Origin: Melitaea cinxia
Lineage: Eukaryota; Arthropoda; Insecta; Lepidoptera; Nymphalidae
Assembly (NCBI RefSeq): GCF_905220565.1
Contig: NC_059423.1
Location: 3,034,001-3,098,000, forward strand
Direction: 5' to 3'
DNA: 64,000 bases
The notes under the pieces are model-generated. The model was not told the DNA's origin and did no database searches. It saw only the letters and a list, made by a program, of their open reading frames with translations. Made by a program: the position numbers and the translations under genes. This document shows, piece by piece, positions 35,252-47,504 of the stretch. How positions within the stretch are numbered: the first letter of the stretch is position 1; each line of letters starts with the position of its first letter.

Positions 35252-36164
35252 GTGAGTCTTTTCTTTGATTTTTCTTTGAGTGAGATTTTTCTTTTCTTTT
35301 AATTCGAAGTGTAGTTTTATTCATCAAATAATTTAAAACGCAAAAAAGTATATATTTAATGCGACCTCCGCGCGATCGGAAGATGATTTTTATTAATATT
35401 TTATTAATTTGAACCTTGTATTTTTATGTTTAGACCAAAGTATAAAATTAAAAAAATAAACGAATTTGTAGGTAGTCAAAGATATTTGTTTAAATATAAA
35501 TCAAGTTAGTTTGACAATGTTTGTAAAATAAGGCATTACGTAAAATAGTAGGTAAAACAAAATATGTTATTTTCTTTTTAATTTTTTTACGTTTAGTTTT
35601 TTATTAACTTGTTTCATTTAAGCAAGCACATTATTGGTCAAAGTTTTTTAACGATATATTTGTGAGAGAAAATGGTTTTTCTAAGTTACATAATTTAATT
35701 TTTTAATACATATAAATCACGTATCGCGAAGTTTGTTGTTCTCCTCTTAGTTCGGTATTAGAATAGGTCGTAAGTGTTAATTTCATACAGCTGCTGATTA
35801 GAGTATCATTATCCAGATTTTTTTGTATTAAAACTGCATTCGTTTGACAAAAAAATAAATTAAGGATATTTACTGAACATATTGTTGAAGTTCCAACTGT
35901 ATATAATTTATTACTATTATTACATATATAATAAATAATACTCATGAATATTTATTAATTTTATTTATTTTCTGTGTGCGATTATATCATGTTTTATACA
36001 TTAATTTTTTCCCCGCGGTTTCACCCGCGTTAATTAATCAACATTTCAAAATCAAAATTTTAAAAATTTTAGCTTTATATTAAAGACGAGTATGACCTTT
36101 TTATGAAAATAATAAATTTATTTAAAACAAAATAAATTAAAAATTACAAATATAAAATCGTAAT
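35252..36164. other. Putative first intron, start
   Basis: AT-rich sequence after the splice donor with no recognisable repeat until the 28-bp tandem array at 36165. Nothing else identified. Confidence 0.3.
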
Positions 36165-36287
36165 AAAATATTTTTTAAATATTTATCATTATAAAATATT
36201 TTTTAAATATTTATCATTATAAAATATTTTTTAAATATTTATCATTATAAAATATTTTTTAAATATTTATCATTATAAAATATTTTT
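36165..36287. repeat. 28-bp tandem repeat, 4.4 copies
   Basis: AAAATATTTTTTAAATATTT plus ATCATTAT repeats without change from 36165, implying recent expansion. Confidence 0.92.
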
Positions 36288-36377
36288 AACGGTTACTTCC
36301 GCGTTAATTTAGATTCACAATTAATATGTTAACGGTAAGGTTTTTGCTGTATCTATTTATTTAGATAATAACATAAT

Positions 36378-36655
36378 ACCGTCCGGCGTAATGGTGCGTG
36401 TGAAGTGTCGGCGGCCTAAAAACCGACGGTCGCGGTTTCGATTCCCGCTTGCAGTGGATATTTGCGTTTATACACAATTTTATTTTCGATCTTGTTGTTA
36501 GTCCTTGTGCACGCTAAGATATCAGTTTCGGTTGTTATCATGTACACTTGATCGTTACTCGTAACGGGAATATATCCGCCAACCCGTAGTAAAGCACCGT
36601 GGTGAATTAGGCTCCGATCCTTTGCCCAGCAGTGGGATATTACAGACTGAAACGA
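36378..36655 (+). repeat. SINE family A variant
   Basis: Box A CGGCGTAATGG, box B GGTTTCGATTCCC, body and tail CCCAGCAGTGGGATATTACA. Confidence 0.78.
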
Positions 36656-36771
36656 TAACATAATACTAAATGGATTACAAACAAGTCTGGTACATCCCTT
36701 TCCTTATTATCGCACACGCAAAAATAAAAAAAAAATTTCTTACAACTGGATTGGCAAACTTTGGCAATTCT

Positions 36772-36906
36772 TTCACTGTTGGGAATCTACACTATTCGCA
36801 GGTGACATATATGCTATATATATATTATACTTTTTTAAAAAAATAGGGGAAAAAATATTTTGAAATTTTTGTTAAATACGCGTGCGAAGCCGGGGCGGGA
36901 TGCTGG
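36772..36906 (+). mobile_element. Helitron 3' part (empty-site paralogue)
   Basis: Matches 3280-3335 plus 3853-4110 of the first Helitron without the nested insertion. Ends GAAGCCGGGGCGGGATGCTGG, a decayed CTAG end. Confidence 0.7.
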
Positions 36907-37229
36907 TACTTTATAAAAACATTCAGCCGTTTCGGTCCAGCCGTTTTTATGTTTCCCGCTAAGAAATACATTAAACGCGATTAATTGTTATGTACTTAGA
37001 TTACTTGTTCATGTCTATTTTGCATTTAAGTTAAATTTTAGTTTAGTTTTGTTGTGTAAATTTGTTCGCTAATTACAATCATTTTATGCATGTGAATTTT
37101 ATGGAAAAACCCTAGGTAAGAAAAGCCCCCTTTTTTCGTTTTATAAAATAAATTAATATTTACGGTTCTACTTATAAAGTAGTCATAATTCTCAGAAAAT
37201 TAGGCATTTGAATAGTTTGATATAATGTG

Positions 37230-37783
37230 CTAGCTGATCCGGCAGACGTTGTTTTGCTATATATATTAATTTTTTACACGATAAGTAGCCACCAACATAC
37301 GCTTCAGCCTGTAATATCTCACTACTGGGCATAGGCCTCTTTCCCTATGTAGGAGAAGGATCAGAGCTTAATCCACCACGCTGCTCCAATGCGGGTTGGC
37401 GGATATATCCCCTACTATGAGTAACGATCGCTATCAGGTGTACATGATAACAACCGGGACCGACGGCTTAACGTGCTCTCCGAGGCACGGTGGGGAGACC
37501 CACAAGGTCTGCACAAACACTCAGACCACGGCAAACACCTGTATGGCCATTACAAATGTTTGTCATGTGCGGGCATCGAACCCGCAACCGCCAGCGCAAC
37601 AGGTTACAATCAATGGCTGTGACCGTTGCGCCAACGCGGCGTCCACCAACCACCAACATATCGTATACTAAAACCTTCTCCAAAACACGCTGCATCTTAT
37701 GGTATAAGTATGATTCCGATCGGTTCAGTAGTTTTCGCACTATAACCGAACAAAAAAACCGGCTCACCATTTATTCGTATAGA
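37230..37783 (-). mobile_element. Helitron interrupted by a SINE
   Basis: Outer ends are CTAG at 37230 and the complement of TCTATACGAATAAATGGTGA at 37783. The SINE at 37300-37649 splits it. Confidence 0.82.
37300..37649 (-). mobile_element. SINE family A inserted in a Helitron
   Basis: 350 bp, full length, flanked by CCACCAACATA at 37289-37299 and 37650-37660. The head box B (complement of GGGCATCGAACCCGC) and box A (complement of GTTGCGCCAAC) are readable. Confidence 0.9.
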
Positions 37784-37916
37784 TAGATTAAAAATAAAAA
37801 GTAGTATGATCATACACAGTCACTATATTTCTTAGTTATGATAAAATATACATATATTTACATATAACAAGGCTAAAGATTTGCTGAATATAGAATTTAT
37901 ATACAATTATTTCTCT

Positions 37917-38176
37917 ATTTTTTTTTATATCACTAGGTCGGCAAACAAGCGTACGGCTCACCTGATGGTAAGAGATTACTGTAGCTTATAGACACATGCA
38001 ACACCAGAAGCATCGCAAGCGCGTTGCCGACCCAATCCCCAATCCCCCCAAGGAGCTCTGGTCTACTCTGGAAAACAATATTATTTAGCTGTGATCTTCT
38101 GTAAGGTCGCGAGGTACTACCCTCGTCGGGCTGTTAAATATTTGGAGCAGGAAATTCCTGCTGTGCCCTACCTCAG
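37917..38176 (-). mobile_element. Retroposon family C
   Basis: Reverse copy with a T-run at the left, then GGTCGGCAAACAAGCGTACG and CATCGCAAGCGCGTTGCCGA, to GTGCCCTACCTCAG. Confidence 0.78.
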
Positions 38177-38435
38177 TTATAAATAGTATATATAGTATGT
38201 TCTATTATTATTTATTATATAGATTAGTTTCTTTTGTTAGTAATGTATAAACTCAAAAACTACTGAACTGATTTTAAAAATTCTGTCACCGGGAGAATGG
38301 CACGTTATCAATGAGTGACATTGGCTATATTTTATCTGTAGAAAACAGAGCAGTCAAAATGGTGAGACTTCTATGTATGCCATCAATCTATGCACGTTAA
38401 CACACATAAAAAAATAATTTTTTATGTGTGTTAAC

Positions 38436-38640
38436 TTATAAAATTTTACTGGGTGTACCGATTTTGATGATTTTTTTTTATTCTAAAGGGATGTGCTTGT
38501 TTAGTGGTTCCATTTAAATCGAGTGAGATTTGACGAGATCTATCCATAATCATATGTATTGTAGGTACTATACTTGTCGATGTAAATTAACGTCGGTTTT
38601 TATTACAGACACAACAGACTTCGTCTTGTTTTTTTTTAAG
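38436..38640 (-). repeat. Family D MITE, partial
   Basis: TTTTACTGGGTGTACCGATT and CTTGTCGATGTAAATTAACG. Confidence 0.6.
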
Positions 38641-39263
38641 TATTAAATCCTTCCGTGGGTCTTAAGGAACATATAAAAAAATAAATTGCGCCGAATCGGT
38701 CGAGCCATTCTCAAGTTATGCGCTTAGCAACATTCATTTTTATTTATATGTATAGATTTGGTTATATCTTTACTATAATATTCGAGAATCAACTAAAATT
38801 TTACAAATAATAATAATAATAATAAAATGAGTTAATAAATAAAACGATTACTTTTCGTTAGCCCGGTTATACTTAATTATTATTTAATTGATAAATTAAT
38901 TTATCAGGTTTGTTTCCTTTAATTTATTTTTAAATTAATTTTGTTGTGCGTATATTGATGTAAATAGTCATTAATATTTAAAATGGGACAAATTTTGTAT
39001 TCTAGAAGCATTTAAGTTTTCCTATTATATACTTGTTAAGTTATGATCATCGGTTGCCATCTTGGAAATGTTTGTATGGGTCATATAAATATTAGTCGTG
39101 GAATTTTGAGCAATGTACCAAAACTATATCGTGCAATATTAAAAAAATGTTATTTTAAACTTTTAAATTATTGTTTAAACCATAAATAAGTGTTCAAATC
39201 ACACAACGATATTCGTTTGTTCCTAAGGCAACTTTATATTTGTGTTTTAGTTTACAACTGATT

Positions 39264-39267
39264 CATA

Positions 39268-39317
<50 letters not shown>
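39264..39317. repeat. (TA)n microsatellite
   Basis: Long TA run just before an unrecognised 300-bp open stretch. Confidence 0.95.
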
Positions 39318-39319
<2 letters not shown>

Positions 39320-39379
39320 ATATCCAGATTCAAAGCAGGAATTAGGGATACTGCCAACTGTACCAATGGCGTTAATTAA

Positions 39380-39661
39380 ATGGGCTCCCAATTAGTCGTG
39401 TGGTGTCGGCCGAGTAGAATAGCACCATCCCCTTTCTTCCCTTCTCAAAATCATCAGGGTCTTGGAGAAAGAAAACTTAATTTGAAACCCGAAATGGGGT
39501 ATTCGTCAAGCATTCGTGGCATAGCTCTAAAATGCGAAAGACTCCTGCAGCTGAACTGGATCCACACATATCGAATCGTCGTTCCTGTGGGCCTAGCCAG
39601 TGAGGTCGAGAGGGTGGCGCAGAGCTTAGGCAATTTTGCGTTTTCCTGGAGAGTGTCCTAG
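39380..39661 (+). other. Unrecognised open stretch
   Basis: 93 codons of balanced composition between a TA microsatellite and a hAT-like MITE. It resembles no family I know; base composition differs from its surroundings, so it may be a transposon or captured-gene fragment. Confidence 0.25.
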
Positions 39662-39703
39662 GCGACGCTATGTCTATCTGACCAGTGTTAGACAGTTCTA
39701 AAT

Positions 39704-39951
39704 CGGGGGTTCCCAAACTTATTTTGTCTAGTGCCCACCAAGAGAATAAATTATTTTATAGTGCCTCCTTTGAGCAATCTTTTAATGAATATTAGTTGAT
39801 GTTCACAAGTCCTAGTCGAGAGTCCTTATAGATTAAATGACAAATTGCCCCCCAAGCCTCTACACAACGCCACCATTATTTTTCTAGCCCTCTTACCTTT
39901 AGAACTGCAGGGCCCACAAGAGGGCGTTATCGCCCACTTTAAGAAACACTG
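39704..39951. mobile_element. hAT-like MITE
   Basis: The left end GGGGGTTCCCAAACTT and the complement of the right end, CAGTGTTTCTTAAAGTG, fit hAT terminal repeats. The 8 flanking bases TTCTAAAT and GTCTTAAT agree at 6 of 8. Confidence 0.6.
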
Positions 39952-39959
39952 GTCTTAAT

Positions 39960-41440
39960 CGTCTGCAATAGACGAACTAAGCCAATGATGTCAATGAAAT
40001 AAATAGCAAGTAAATATGCTTTGTCATTATGATTAGAAAAGCCCATAATGTGTATTTTGTTAAGTCTTCTCAATCGATTTAATTAATAGTTTGAGGTGTT
40101 AAATGTTTGAACACGCAGGCTGTATTAGACTTTGTACCGAAAGTACCAGAAAATTCGTTCGTCCAATCTCTATGATATTTTACGTTTCATTTACTTAACT
40201 TTTGTCAAGAGTACATTGGGTATTCCGTTTACATAATAATTAACGACATTTTAGTATCGGACCGTTCAAATGATTAATATAGATATGAAACAATATATAA
40301 TTTTAATTCCGGTTTTGTACTACATCAAAATGTTTTTTTTTTAAGTTTTTATTGTTGTGCTAAAGAAGGTATATGTGAAAATAGATTGTAATAATAATAA
40401 TAGATAATAATAATACATTTTATTTCACACCAAAAACAGAAATAAAACATAGTAAAAAAGAAAATTTTTAATAATATATTCATTAGGTACAAAGGCGAAA
40501 ATTGATTTTACGATTTCACAATTATCAACCCAATACTAATATTACTGACCTTGATGTTTGTTACATACATCCATAGTAGGTTTGGATTTTCGATTTTTTT
40601 TTGGTAACATTTTTTTTTAATTTTTTTATTCATAATAAAGCGATACACGTGTTACTCGAACGGACGTCACCGCATCACTGTTACACAAACATATTAGCAA
40701 ATACACTCACACAAACAAACTTGCATATTAATAAACACACGTGTGTAAGGATGAATCGAAGGATCTCCGTATAATTAAAATGACACTATGCTTAAGTTGG
40801 AGGTGAGTTAATTAAATAGTCGGTTAATTAGACGGCTAGTCCTTTCATTGAGTGACGTCATTCGATCGCACGCCTAGTTTTGTTGAATCATTATAACAAT
40901 GAAATGATTGAATTTACTTTGACGTAAAAACCTTAATAATATTAACGACGTAGCTTATATTATATGTCACGTCATGTCATCGCTAATATTTTATTAGAAA
41001 AAATAAATAAAAATCGATTTTGAAACGATTGAAATTTTGATTTTCATATATGAAATAAATATGAGGATTAAAGTCTATTGAACGAATTTCCTTACGTTTT
41101 CTAATAACGCCGATAGATGGCGTTATTTGATTCGTTTATTTACCATTTGATGTGGTATTAATCTTTTTCTTAGACTAGTAAGCGTTTTTGTGCCTATTTA
41201 GACAGTCGATCTGAAGGAGTAAACTCCAGTCGTGTGTCGGAGCTGACACAAACTTCTTTAAATGATTATAACCTGTAAAATAAAACAAATTTTAAGTTCT
41301 TTTTAAATATTTATTCTAGAGCATCTAAGTCATTTAGAGACCTGACAAAGACTAATATTACACAAAAAAATACTGTTACATTAATGTGTACGATTTTATT
41401 TTTGTCTTACCCACACATTAGGAATTCTAAACATTTTTGA
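39960..41440. other. AT-rich, mostly unassigned
   Basis: Apart from the LINE scrap at 40397-40505 nothing is recognised; a CGCCGATAGATGGCGTTA motif near 41109 resembles one at 3625. Confidence 0.4.
40397..40505 (-). repeat. LINE 3' end scrap
   Basis: (AAT)n, ATTTTATTTCACACC and GGTACAAAGGCG. Confidence 0.55.
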
Positions 41441-41442
41441 AT

Positions 41443-41533
41443 ATCATATCAAAAATTGACTGCTCCAGCGGGGCTCGAACCCGCGTCTCCGACTGACCGT
41501 GTCGGCGCTCTAGCCAATTAAGCTATGGAACGA
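41443..41533 (-). mobile_element. tRNA-headed SINE, second type
   Basis: The minus strand folds as a near-complete tRNA: a 7-bp acceptor with one mismatch, D-arm TAGCTTAATTGGCTAGAGC, anticodon stem CCGAC/GTCGG and T-arm GCGGG/CCCGC. The anticodon loop has C at position 33, so I call it tRNA-derived and not a working tRNA. Confidence 0.72.
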
Positions 41534-41580
41534 TCCATAGCGCGGATGGAGCGGTCAATTTTTGATATGATATTAAAAAA
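41531..41580 (+). repeat. Internally deleted head-to-head copy of the same SINE
   Basis: CGATCCATAG joins directly to TGGAGCGGTCAATTTTTGAT, so most of the tRNA part is missing. With 41443-41533 it makes an inverted pair whose outer arms, more than 20 bp, are nearly perfect complements. Confidence 0.75.
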
Positions 41581-41639
41581 TGTTTACTATTACATTAATT
41601 ACATATAAACATAAAAAATCATATAATTTATATATGTAA

Positions 41640-42504
41640 GGACCAACCAATAAATTAAGTGTTGCAGTGTCTACCTAAACTTATTCTTGGAAAAAAAACT
41701 AACCATTTGATTCGTTGGCATTTAATCGTTTTTTTGGCCTTAGTTAATAAAAAATCTAGCCATACAATTAAAATGCTGTTTTAACAACTTGGCTGGAACA
41801 TGATTATGCATTAATTACTTTGTTTTTAATGTTACTAAAGTTGTTTTACTATTCAATGAGAACTAGCGTAACTTCCTTACTATAAAACCAGATATACATA
41901 TACACCTATTTATATACAATAGAAGATTATTAGTACCTATGTCTGATTAGCTAAATACTACAAATAATGGAGCTATTGTGCTGTTAGCTCTTTTTGTCAA
42001 TATTAGCTTACAGGGAAAGGTCGTAAGCTATAATACATCACATTATGACTCATAAAACTGGTAACAGTCGTCAAACAATATAAATCGATTTGACAGTTAT
42101 CAGTCAAAATATTTTTGAGGACAGGAAATATGTGGGCTATATTACATCACTTTATGACATAAAAATGGCAACAGTCATCAAAAATATTTAAAAAAAAATT
42201 GCTACGTGAAACAAATTGACTTGTGTAGTAATTAATTTTTGAAAAGTTTTGATTTCTCTATCAATCCCATCTGGTCTGTATGTCTTTAAGATCATAAAAC
42301 ATAATAATATGATATTATAGTCATTAGAAAACACCATACACGCGACCCTGTTATCAGGTAACGTATCTTTAAGTAGTTCTTTCACGCTACCACAGTAAAT
42401 TGACGAGAAAATGAATTAATATAAAAAGAACAATTGTATACAAATAAGACAATATTTAATAGTATATAAAGAAAAAAAAATGTTAAAATTATTTGTATAT
42501 TAAA
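41640..42504. other. AT-rich, nothing recognised
   Basis: Two loosely similar segments (near 42005 and 42130) share TTACATCAC...TTATGACATAAAA-like sequence, suggesting an old local duplication. Confidence 0.35.
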
Positions 42505-42694
42505 TCTTATATATAAAATTCTCGTGTCACAATATTAGTTACAAGACTCTTCCGAAACGGCTGGACCGATTTTTATGAACTTTTTTGTGCATGTCGGGTA
42601 GGTCTGAGAATCGGCCAACATCTATTTTTCATACCCCTGAGTTATAAGGGGGGAGGGATTAAGGGGGTTAAGTAACGTTGGCGGGGTCAGCTAG
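42505..42694 (+). mobile_element. Helitron, short
   Basis: TCTTATATATAAAATTCTCG to GGCGGGGTCAGCTAG; same family as 24592-24803. Confidence 0.82.
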
Positions 42695-42922
42695 AAGTTA
42701 CTATAAATTCAAACTTACTACATATTTTTTTGAGATATTAAATTTATTTGAATACGTAACAAGAAACAGACTAAAGTATAATAAACTATTGATTATAATT
42801 CAGCCTATAATAGTTTTAAATTTAAATAATTTTAATACCGCCTATAATCTTTTCATTATATTATGCTGTCGTAAATTAAAAATTACAAAGAAAAGTCAAA
42901 ATTTGCTAGTAAATATAGCTTA

Positions 42923-43134
42923 TCATTACACAGTATAAGATAAAGTCGCTTCCCACTGTCTGTATGCTTAATAGATTTTTAAAACTACGCAACGGATTTT
43001 GATGCGGTTTTCTTTAGTAAATAGAGTAATTCCAGAGGGGATTTCCATATACACCATATGTATAATACATGCATTATATAGTAAAGGAACACTGATAGGT
43101 TTTGTAACCGTGCGAAGCTGGGGCGGATCGCTAG
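42923..43134 (+). mobile_element. Helitron, Lep1-like short element
   Basis: TCATTACACAGTATAAGATA to GAAGCTGGGGCGGATCGCTAG, followed by T. Confidence 0.87.
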
Positions 43135-43229
43135 TATATAATAATTTCCATGAAGGTGTCATTTAGGGGGAAAAAGCGTTTACTCCGTATAGTGTTGTTG
43201 ATCACGTCCTTTTTTATAACAAATACAAT

Positions 43230-43330
43230 AAGAAACATTTATATGGCCAAACATTCGTATTGGCCATATAGATGTTTATCGTGTCGTGTGTCTTGACATT
43301 TGTGTTCGTTTATTGTGTATTTCCGGACAC
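43230..43330 (+). repeat. SINE family A body scrap
   Basis: TATTGGCCATATAGATGTTT and the following TGTGTCTTGACATTTGTGTT. Confidence 0.4.
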
Positions 43331-43628
43331 CTCAAACAGGAGAAAATCCTAATGACCTCGTGACTCCCGTTGAGGGTGAAACAAAAAAAATATAACAGTC
43401 TTCAAAGACATTGATGTGTCTTGTTATGTATGGCTGATTGATAGAAAAATTAATAAAACCGTTAGTTGCGGTATAAAATAACACATTAATCTAACAATGT
43501 GTTTGTATATTTTATAGGTGGGTACATATAAAGTGAATCCGCAAAATGAATCGTCCCGGCATGTATATGTGTATATATATATACAAAATAGAAGTTCATC
43601 AGGATAGCGCTCTCTCTCTCTCTCTACT

Positions 43629-43972
43629 CTTCAGCCTATCGCAGTCCACTGCTGGACATAGGCCTCCCCAAGTTCGCGCCAGACATCCCGGGCTTCCGCA
43701 ATCCTCATCCAGCCTACACCGGCAATCTTACGTAGATCGTCGGTCCAACGGGCCGGAGGACGTCCCACACTGCGTTTGCTAAGACGCGGTCTCCACTCTA
43801 GGACCCGTCTACTCCAACGGCCATCGGTCCTCCGACACAGATGACCAGCCCACTGCCACTTCAACTTGCTAATTCTGTGGGCTATGTCGGTTACTTTCGT
43901 TCTCTCGCGGATAGTCTCATTTCTAACCCTGTCTTTGAGAGAGACCCCAAGCATAGCCTGTTCCATTCCAGG
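43629..43972 (-). pseudogene. RTE-type LINE ORF C-terminus (5' truncated)
   Basis: The minus-strand frame (43631-43966, 111 codons) is intact: MEQAMLGVSLKDRVRN, KWQWAGHLCRRTDGRWSR, RPPARWTDDLRKIAG and GEAYVQQWTAIG. These are the last residues of the RTE-type ORF. The 3' terminus is the CCAGCAGTGGACTGCGATAG tail followed by a CT microsatellite on the + strand. RT and endonuclease are missing, so the copy is dead, but the clean frame suggests it is fairly young. Confidence 0.8.
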
Positions 43973-43984
43973 ATAGCTAGTTTA

Positions 43985-45502
43985 TTATAAATATATTAAT
44001 ATTTACTTTATAATGATATGTACTATTGATTGTATAAAACGGGTTTTACTCATTCCTATTTAAAATAAGTCCAGTAATGTATAAATTATAAGAGGCTCCG
44101 GTATATAAGAACAAAGAATAAGGTATTCACGTGGAAATGGTAAGCGGACGCGTCGTAATATAGCCTATTTTTGAAATTAAATTTATAGTTACGTACAGAT
44201 AACCAACACGATCTTGCCTGACCTGGCTTGGCCAACTTCATACTGCCAATTTTTTTTGAGAATCTATAGAATTCATTGGGGCGCTTAGAATCTAAGGTAT
44301 TTTACATTAGAAACATAATTCCATGCAAACTAAGCTGCAGAACCAGGTAGTCGTATACATTTATGCTAAATGTAATAACATAATTATGCCTTGATAAAAT
44401 GTCAGCGTAATTAAAGACTATAAACAAATTGATCTTGACGCTAAAGAGTGCAATAAAAAATATCATAGATGCCACAACTTACTTGTAAGTAAATCGTTAA
44501 AATCAATTCCTCTATTTTTTGTAATCTTTTGATTATTTAAAATTGGGTTCGCAATTAGCAAATATATAGCGCATTTATCTTATGAAAAATGACGTCCCAA
44601 AAGTGCTTTCGAAACATTTTTGGACAAACTTAGGTAACGATTACTTTTTATATATATCAAAATAAACAAACAGATACTTCATAAGTATATAATATAAGAT
44701 AAGTGTATTTTCACTCTGCTAATCCAGTCGTTATTTATGTCATACTATTAACGTAAATTAATTAATATTTTAATTTTTTTTTAAATTAATATCAAATCTT
44801 CAGTGAGCTAATTGGTTTCTAAAGTAGATATTTTTTAATAATAAAGTGTATTAAAAGTTTTAATTTAGATAATTCGTACTTCCTAATTGTTGTCTATTAA
44901 AAAAATTTTAAATTTAACAAAAGCCCTTTAAGAACTATCTTCTCTTTCTCAAGATATAATCACATACCTTTATGGACTCAAAACGTTCGGATGTCACAAT
45001 GGCGGGCAAGTCTGGAACAGAATGAAAAAAAAAAATTGAAAACCAACTTTGTTCAAAGCAAAAAAATATTGCAATATTATAGTATTATATACGTAAATCA
45101 CACAGCTTTGTTACAAAATATGAATATCAACTACACAAAGAGTCTTTAATGACTCCTTTGACAAAATAATCTTAATATATTCATAATTACATGTTTCTGA
45201 TTATGCGTCTACTATTTCTATCGATTATCTTGTTCTGAGGTCAGTGGAAAATTTTAAAAAAATCTGCCATTTTGTCTCCAATCGATAAAGTGCACACAAC
45301 AAACGTGTATTAAAGTTTTATATCTGTAATTATTCGTGCAGTGTAAAATTAAATTAAAAAATTGGGTAAAAAACGAAGGTAGTCGAAAAATTAAATCATT
45401 TAAATGCGTATTATTAGTTTTTATACTTAAATTAATTTACCTCAGCGTAATTTTAAGTGTGAAACAAATAATTAAGGAAATAAATAATAAGCAAATATTA
45501 TC
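43985..45502. other. AT-rich, nothing recognised
   Basis: No coding character and no repeat match. Confidence 0.5.
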
Positions 45503-45555
45503 CTACATGGGGAAAGAGGCCTATGCCCAGCAGTGGGATGTTATAGGCTGAATCG
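45503..45555 (+). repeat. SINE family A, last 50 bp
   Basis: TACATGGGGAAAGAGGCCTA and GCAGTGGGATGTTATAGGC only. Confidence 0.75.
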
Positions 45556-45677
45556 TTTACCAATATTAGTTTTATTCATATTTTTTTTTCGTAAATTAAA
45601 TACACAAAGAGGTGATTAATTTCTTATTATTAAATAATTTAAACCATATTTAATTGTAATTTGCAATTATATCTGCC

Positions 45678-45995
45678 GTGTGGTTACGTCAGTAAAGAAT
45701 ATAGCCACCCCCTCTCTTCCCGTGGGTGTCGTAAGAGATTTTTTTCATTTACACATTATCACTACCACCTTGGAACTTACAAGCCGATCGCGAGATACCC
45801 ATTCAACTGCTGGCTTTAAAATACACAGATCGTAGTCGGGCAGCAGCGTCTTCGGTGCGACAAAGTCAGCCCTGCGGTCACCAACCCACGCCCAGCGTGG
45901 TGACTATGGGCAAAACACATGAGTTCACCCCATTTTAGGCGTGAACTTGGGAATGCTTATGTCCAGCAGTGGACTGTGATAAGATGAAGTGATTG
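45678..45995 (+). repeat. Family B SINE-like element
   Basis: TGCCGTGTGGTTACGTCAGT to GCAGTGGACTGTGATAAG, with a small internal deletion. Confidence 0.82.
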
Positions 45996-46454
45996 CAATC
46001 ATTTAATAAAGTATTTAAAAAAAAATCAAAATTTATATGGTTGGTATTATAGACTCATTTAAAATTTGACGTGTCCACTAAATCAAAATGAGAGAAGTAA
46101 AAGAACATATCTAAATCTTTTAAAATTATTTTTAAAGTAACTAATGTAAACATATTTATATCTCTTTTCATTTTTCATAAAAGATTTTTGAAATTAAACA
46201 TTGTTTTCAATCGTTCGAATATCACGAAGTTACTCAACATGCAAGAATTTGTCTTAATTATTCATTGTTGTTGTTTCTGTGTATAATTAACAGAGCGATT
46301 TCCATAGAAATGTTTAATTGAAACACTGTTTTAAGATTGTCGTAAGATTTTTCTTTTAATAATAGACTGTGTAACTCGGAATCCATTCGATATATTCAAG
46401 AAAATATTTTTACGTTCTAATTCTAATGTTTAATTATAAAGTGGCTATATAATA
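45996..46454. other. AT-rich, nothing recognised
   Basis: Spacer between a family B copy and the poly(A)-only insertion. Confidence 0.5.
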
Positions 46455-46497
46455 TGATATTCATACTTTTTTTTTTTTTTTTTTTGATATTCATACT
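46455..46497 (-). mobile_element. Poly(A)-only retroinsertion
   Basis: TGATATTCATACT occurs at 46455-46467 and 46485-46497 on both sides of a pure T-run, with nothing else inserted. This is the signature of target-primed reverse transcription that copied only the tail. Confidence 0.75.
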
Positions 46498-46618
46498 GGT
46501 ATCTCAAGACGGTTCGGAGCATAGTTATATGCTAGGATCAAGATTTGCTAGTCGAAGTATAATAATGAAATTTTGTAAAAAGGTTTTTAACTAAGTAAAC
46601 TCGTTTTTTATTATACAA

Positions 46619-46940
46619 CTAGCTGTGCCCTCGAATTTGTCCGCGTGGAAATCACTAAAAAAGTGTTCATTTCGCTGGGTAATGAAATAAATAAATTTCT
46701 AAAATAAAAGTAGCCTAATTACACCTTATTATGCCGGCTATCTGCCAGTGATATTCCCGTCAAAATCGGTTCAGCCCTTTCAGAGATTAGTCTGAACAAA
46801 CAGACAGACAGACAGTCGGGCCAAATTAGTAGAATATGTTATTTTGGTATAAGTATCGTGTATATATCCATATGCATTTAGTAAAAAGCGGTTATTGTAA
46901 TTTTACAAACAGACACTCCAATTTTATTTATTTGTATAGA
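46619..46940 (-). mobile_element. Helitron, short
   Basis: Reverse strand starts TCTATACAAATAAATAAAAT and ends in CTAG at 46619. Shares CAGACAGACAGACAG and the ATCGGTTCAGCCCTTTC block with 62123-62435. Confidence 0.82.
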
Positions 46941-47504
46941 TTTTGTTGTTTGTTTTAGTGGTGTACAATACAGAGTATCATTACTATTATTGTCGATTGT
47001 GTTCCTAAAAGTTTGTTTTATTTAGATTTTCGTCTTGTATTTACCTCGTTTTTGTGTTATACCAAAACTTCTGAACAGATTTTAATGAAACTTAGCACGA
47101 TTTAAGACCGAACTACTAGTTAGGACTCTGGATACACTTTATCCCGAAATTCAGTACAGTTCTCTTGGGAGATGGAATGAAATTACAAGTATGTTATTAC
47201 AAACAGTCACTGGTGCAGCATGTTTTTGTCATTAATACCTATAGTGACAATTGTTTAAATATACATTTATAAATATTAAATTGACTCGATTAAGTGACAA
47301 TACGTGACGTTTTAACATATTAATCATTTGTCGAGTGAACTTTGAGAAATTGTGCCTTATTGTCATAAATATCACGTACCAAGCTTGTAAGGAAATTGTT
47401 TAATAAGCGTTTTCAACAAGAGTGAGATTTTTATAAGCAAACAATGGTTCTGTTTCATTACCGTTTATTACATACACAAATTGTACTTTATTGAACTCAA
47501 CAAG
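46941..47504. other. AT-rich, nothing recognised
   Basis: 47085-47170 has a TTCTGAACAGATTTTAATGA block typical of old Helitron or MITE interiors. Confidence 0.35.

Noticed and set aside
41461..41533. Functional tRNA gene on the minus strand
   Set aside because: The fold is good but position 33 is C, and the sequence continues into a SINE tail shared with 4541-4645.
45336..45551. 71-codon ORF
   Set aside because: Its last codons are the SINE A tail and the rest is AT-rich, Lys/Asn/Ile-biased sequence.
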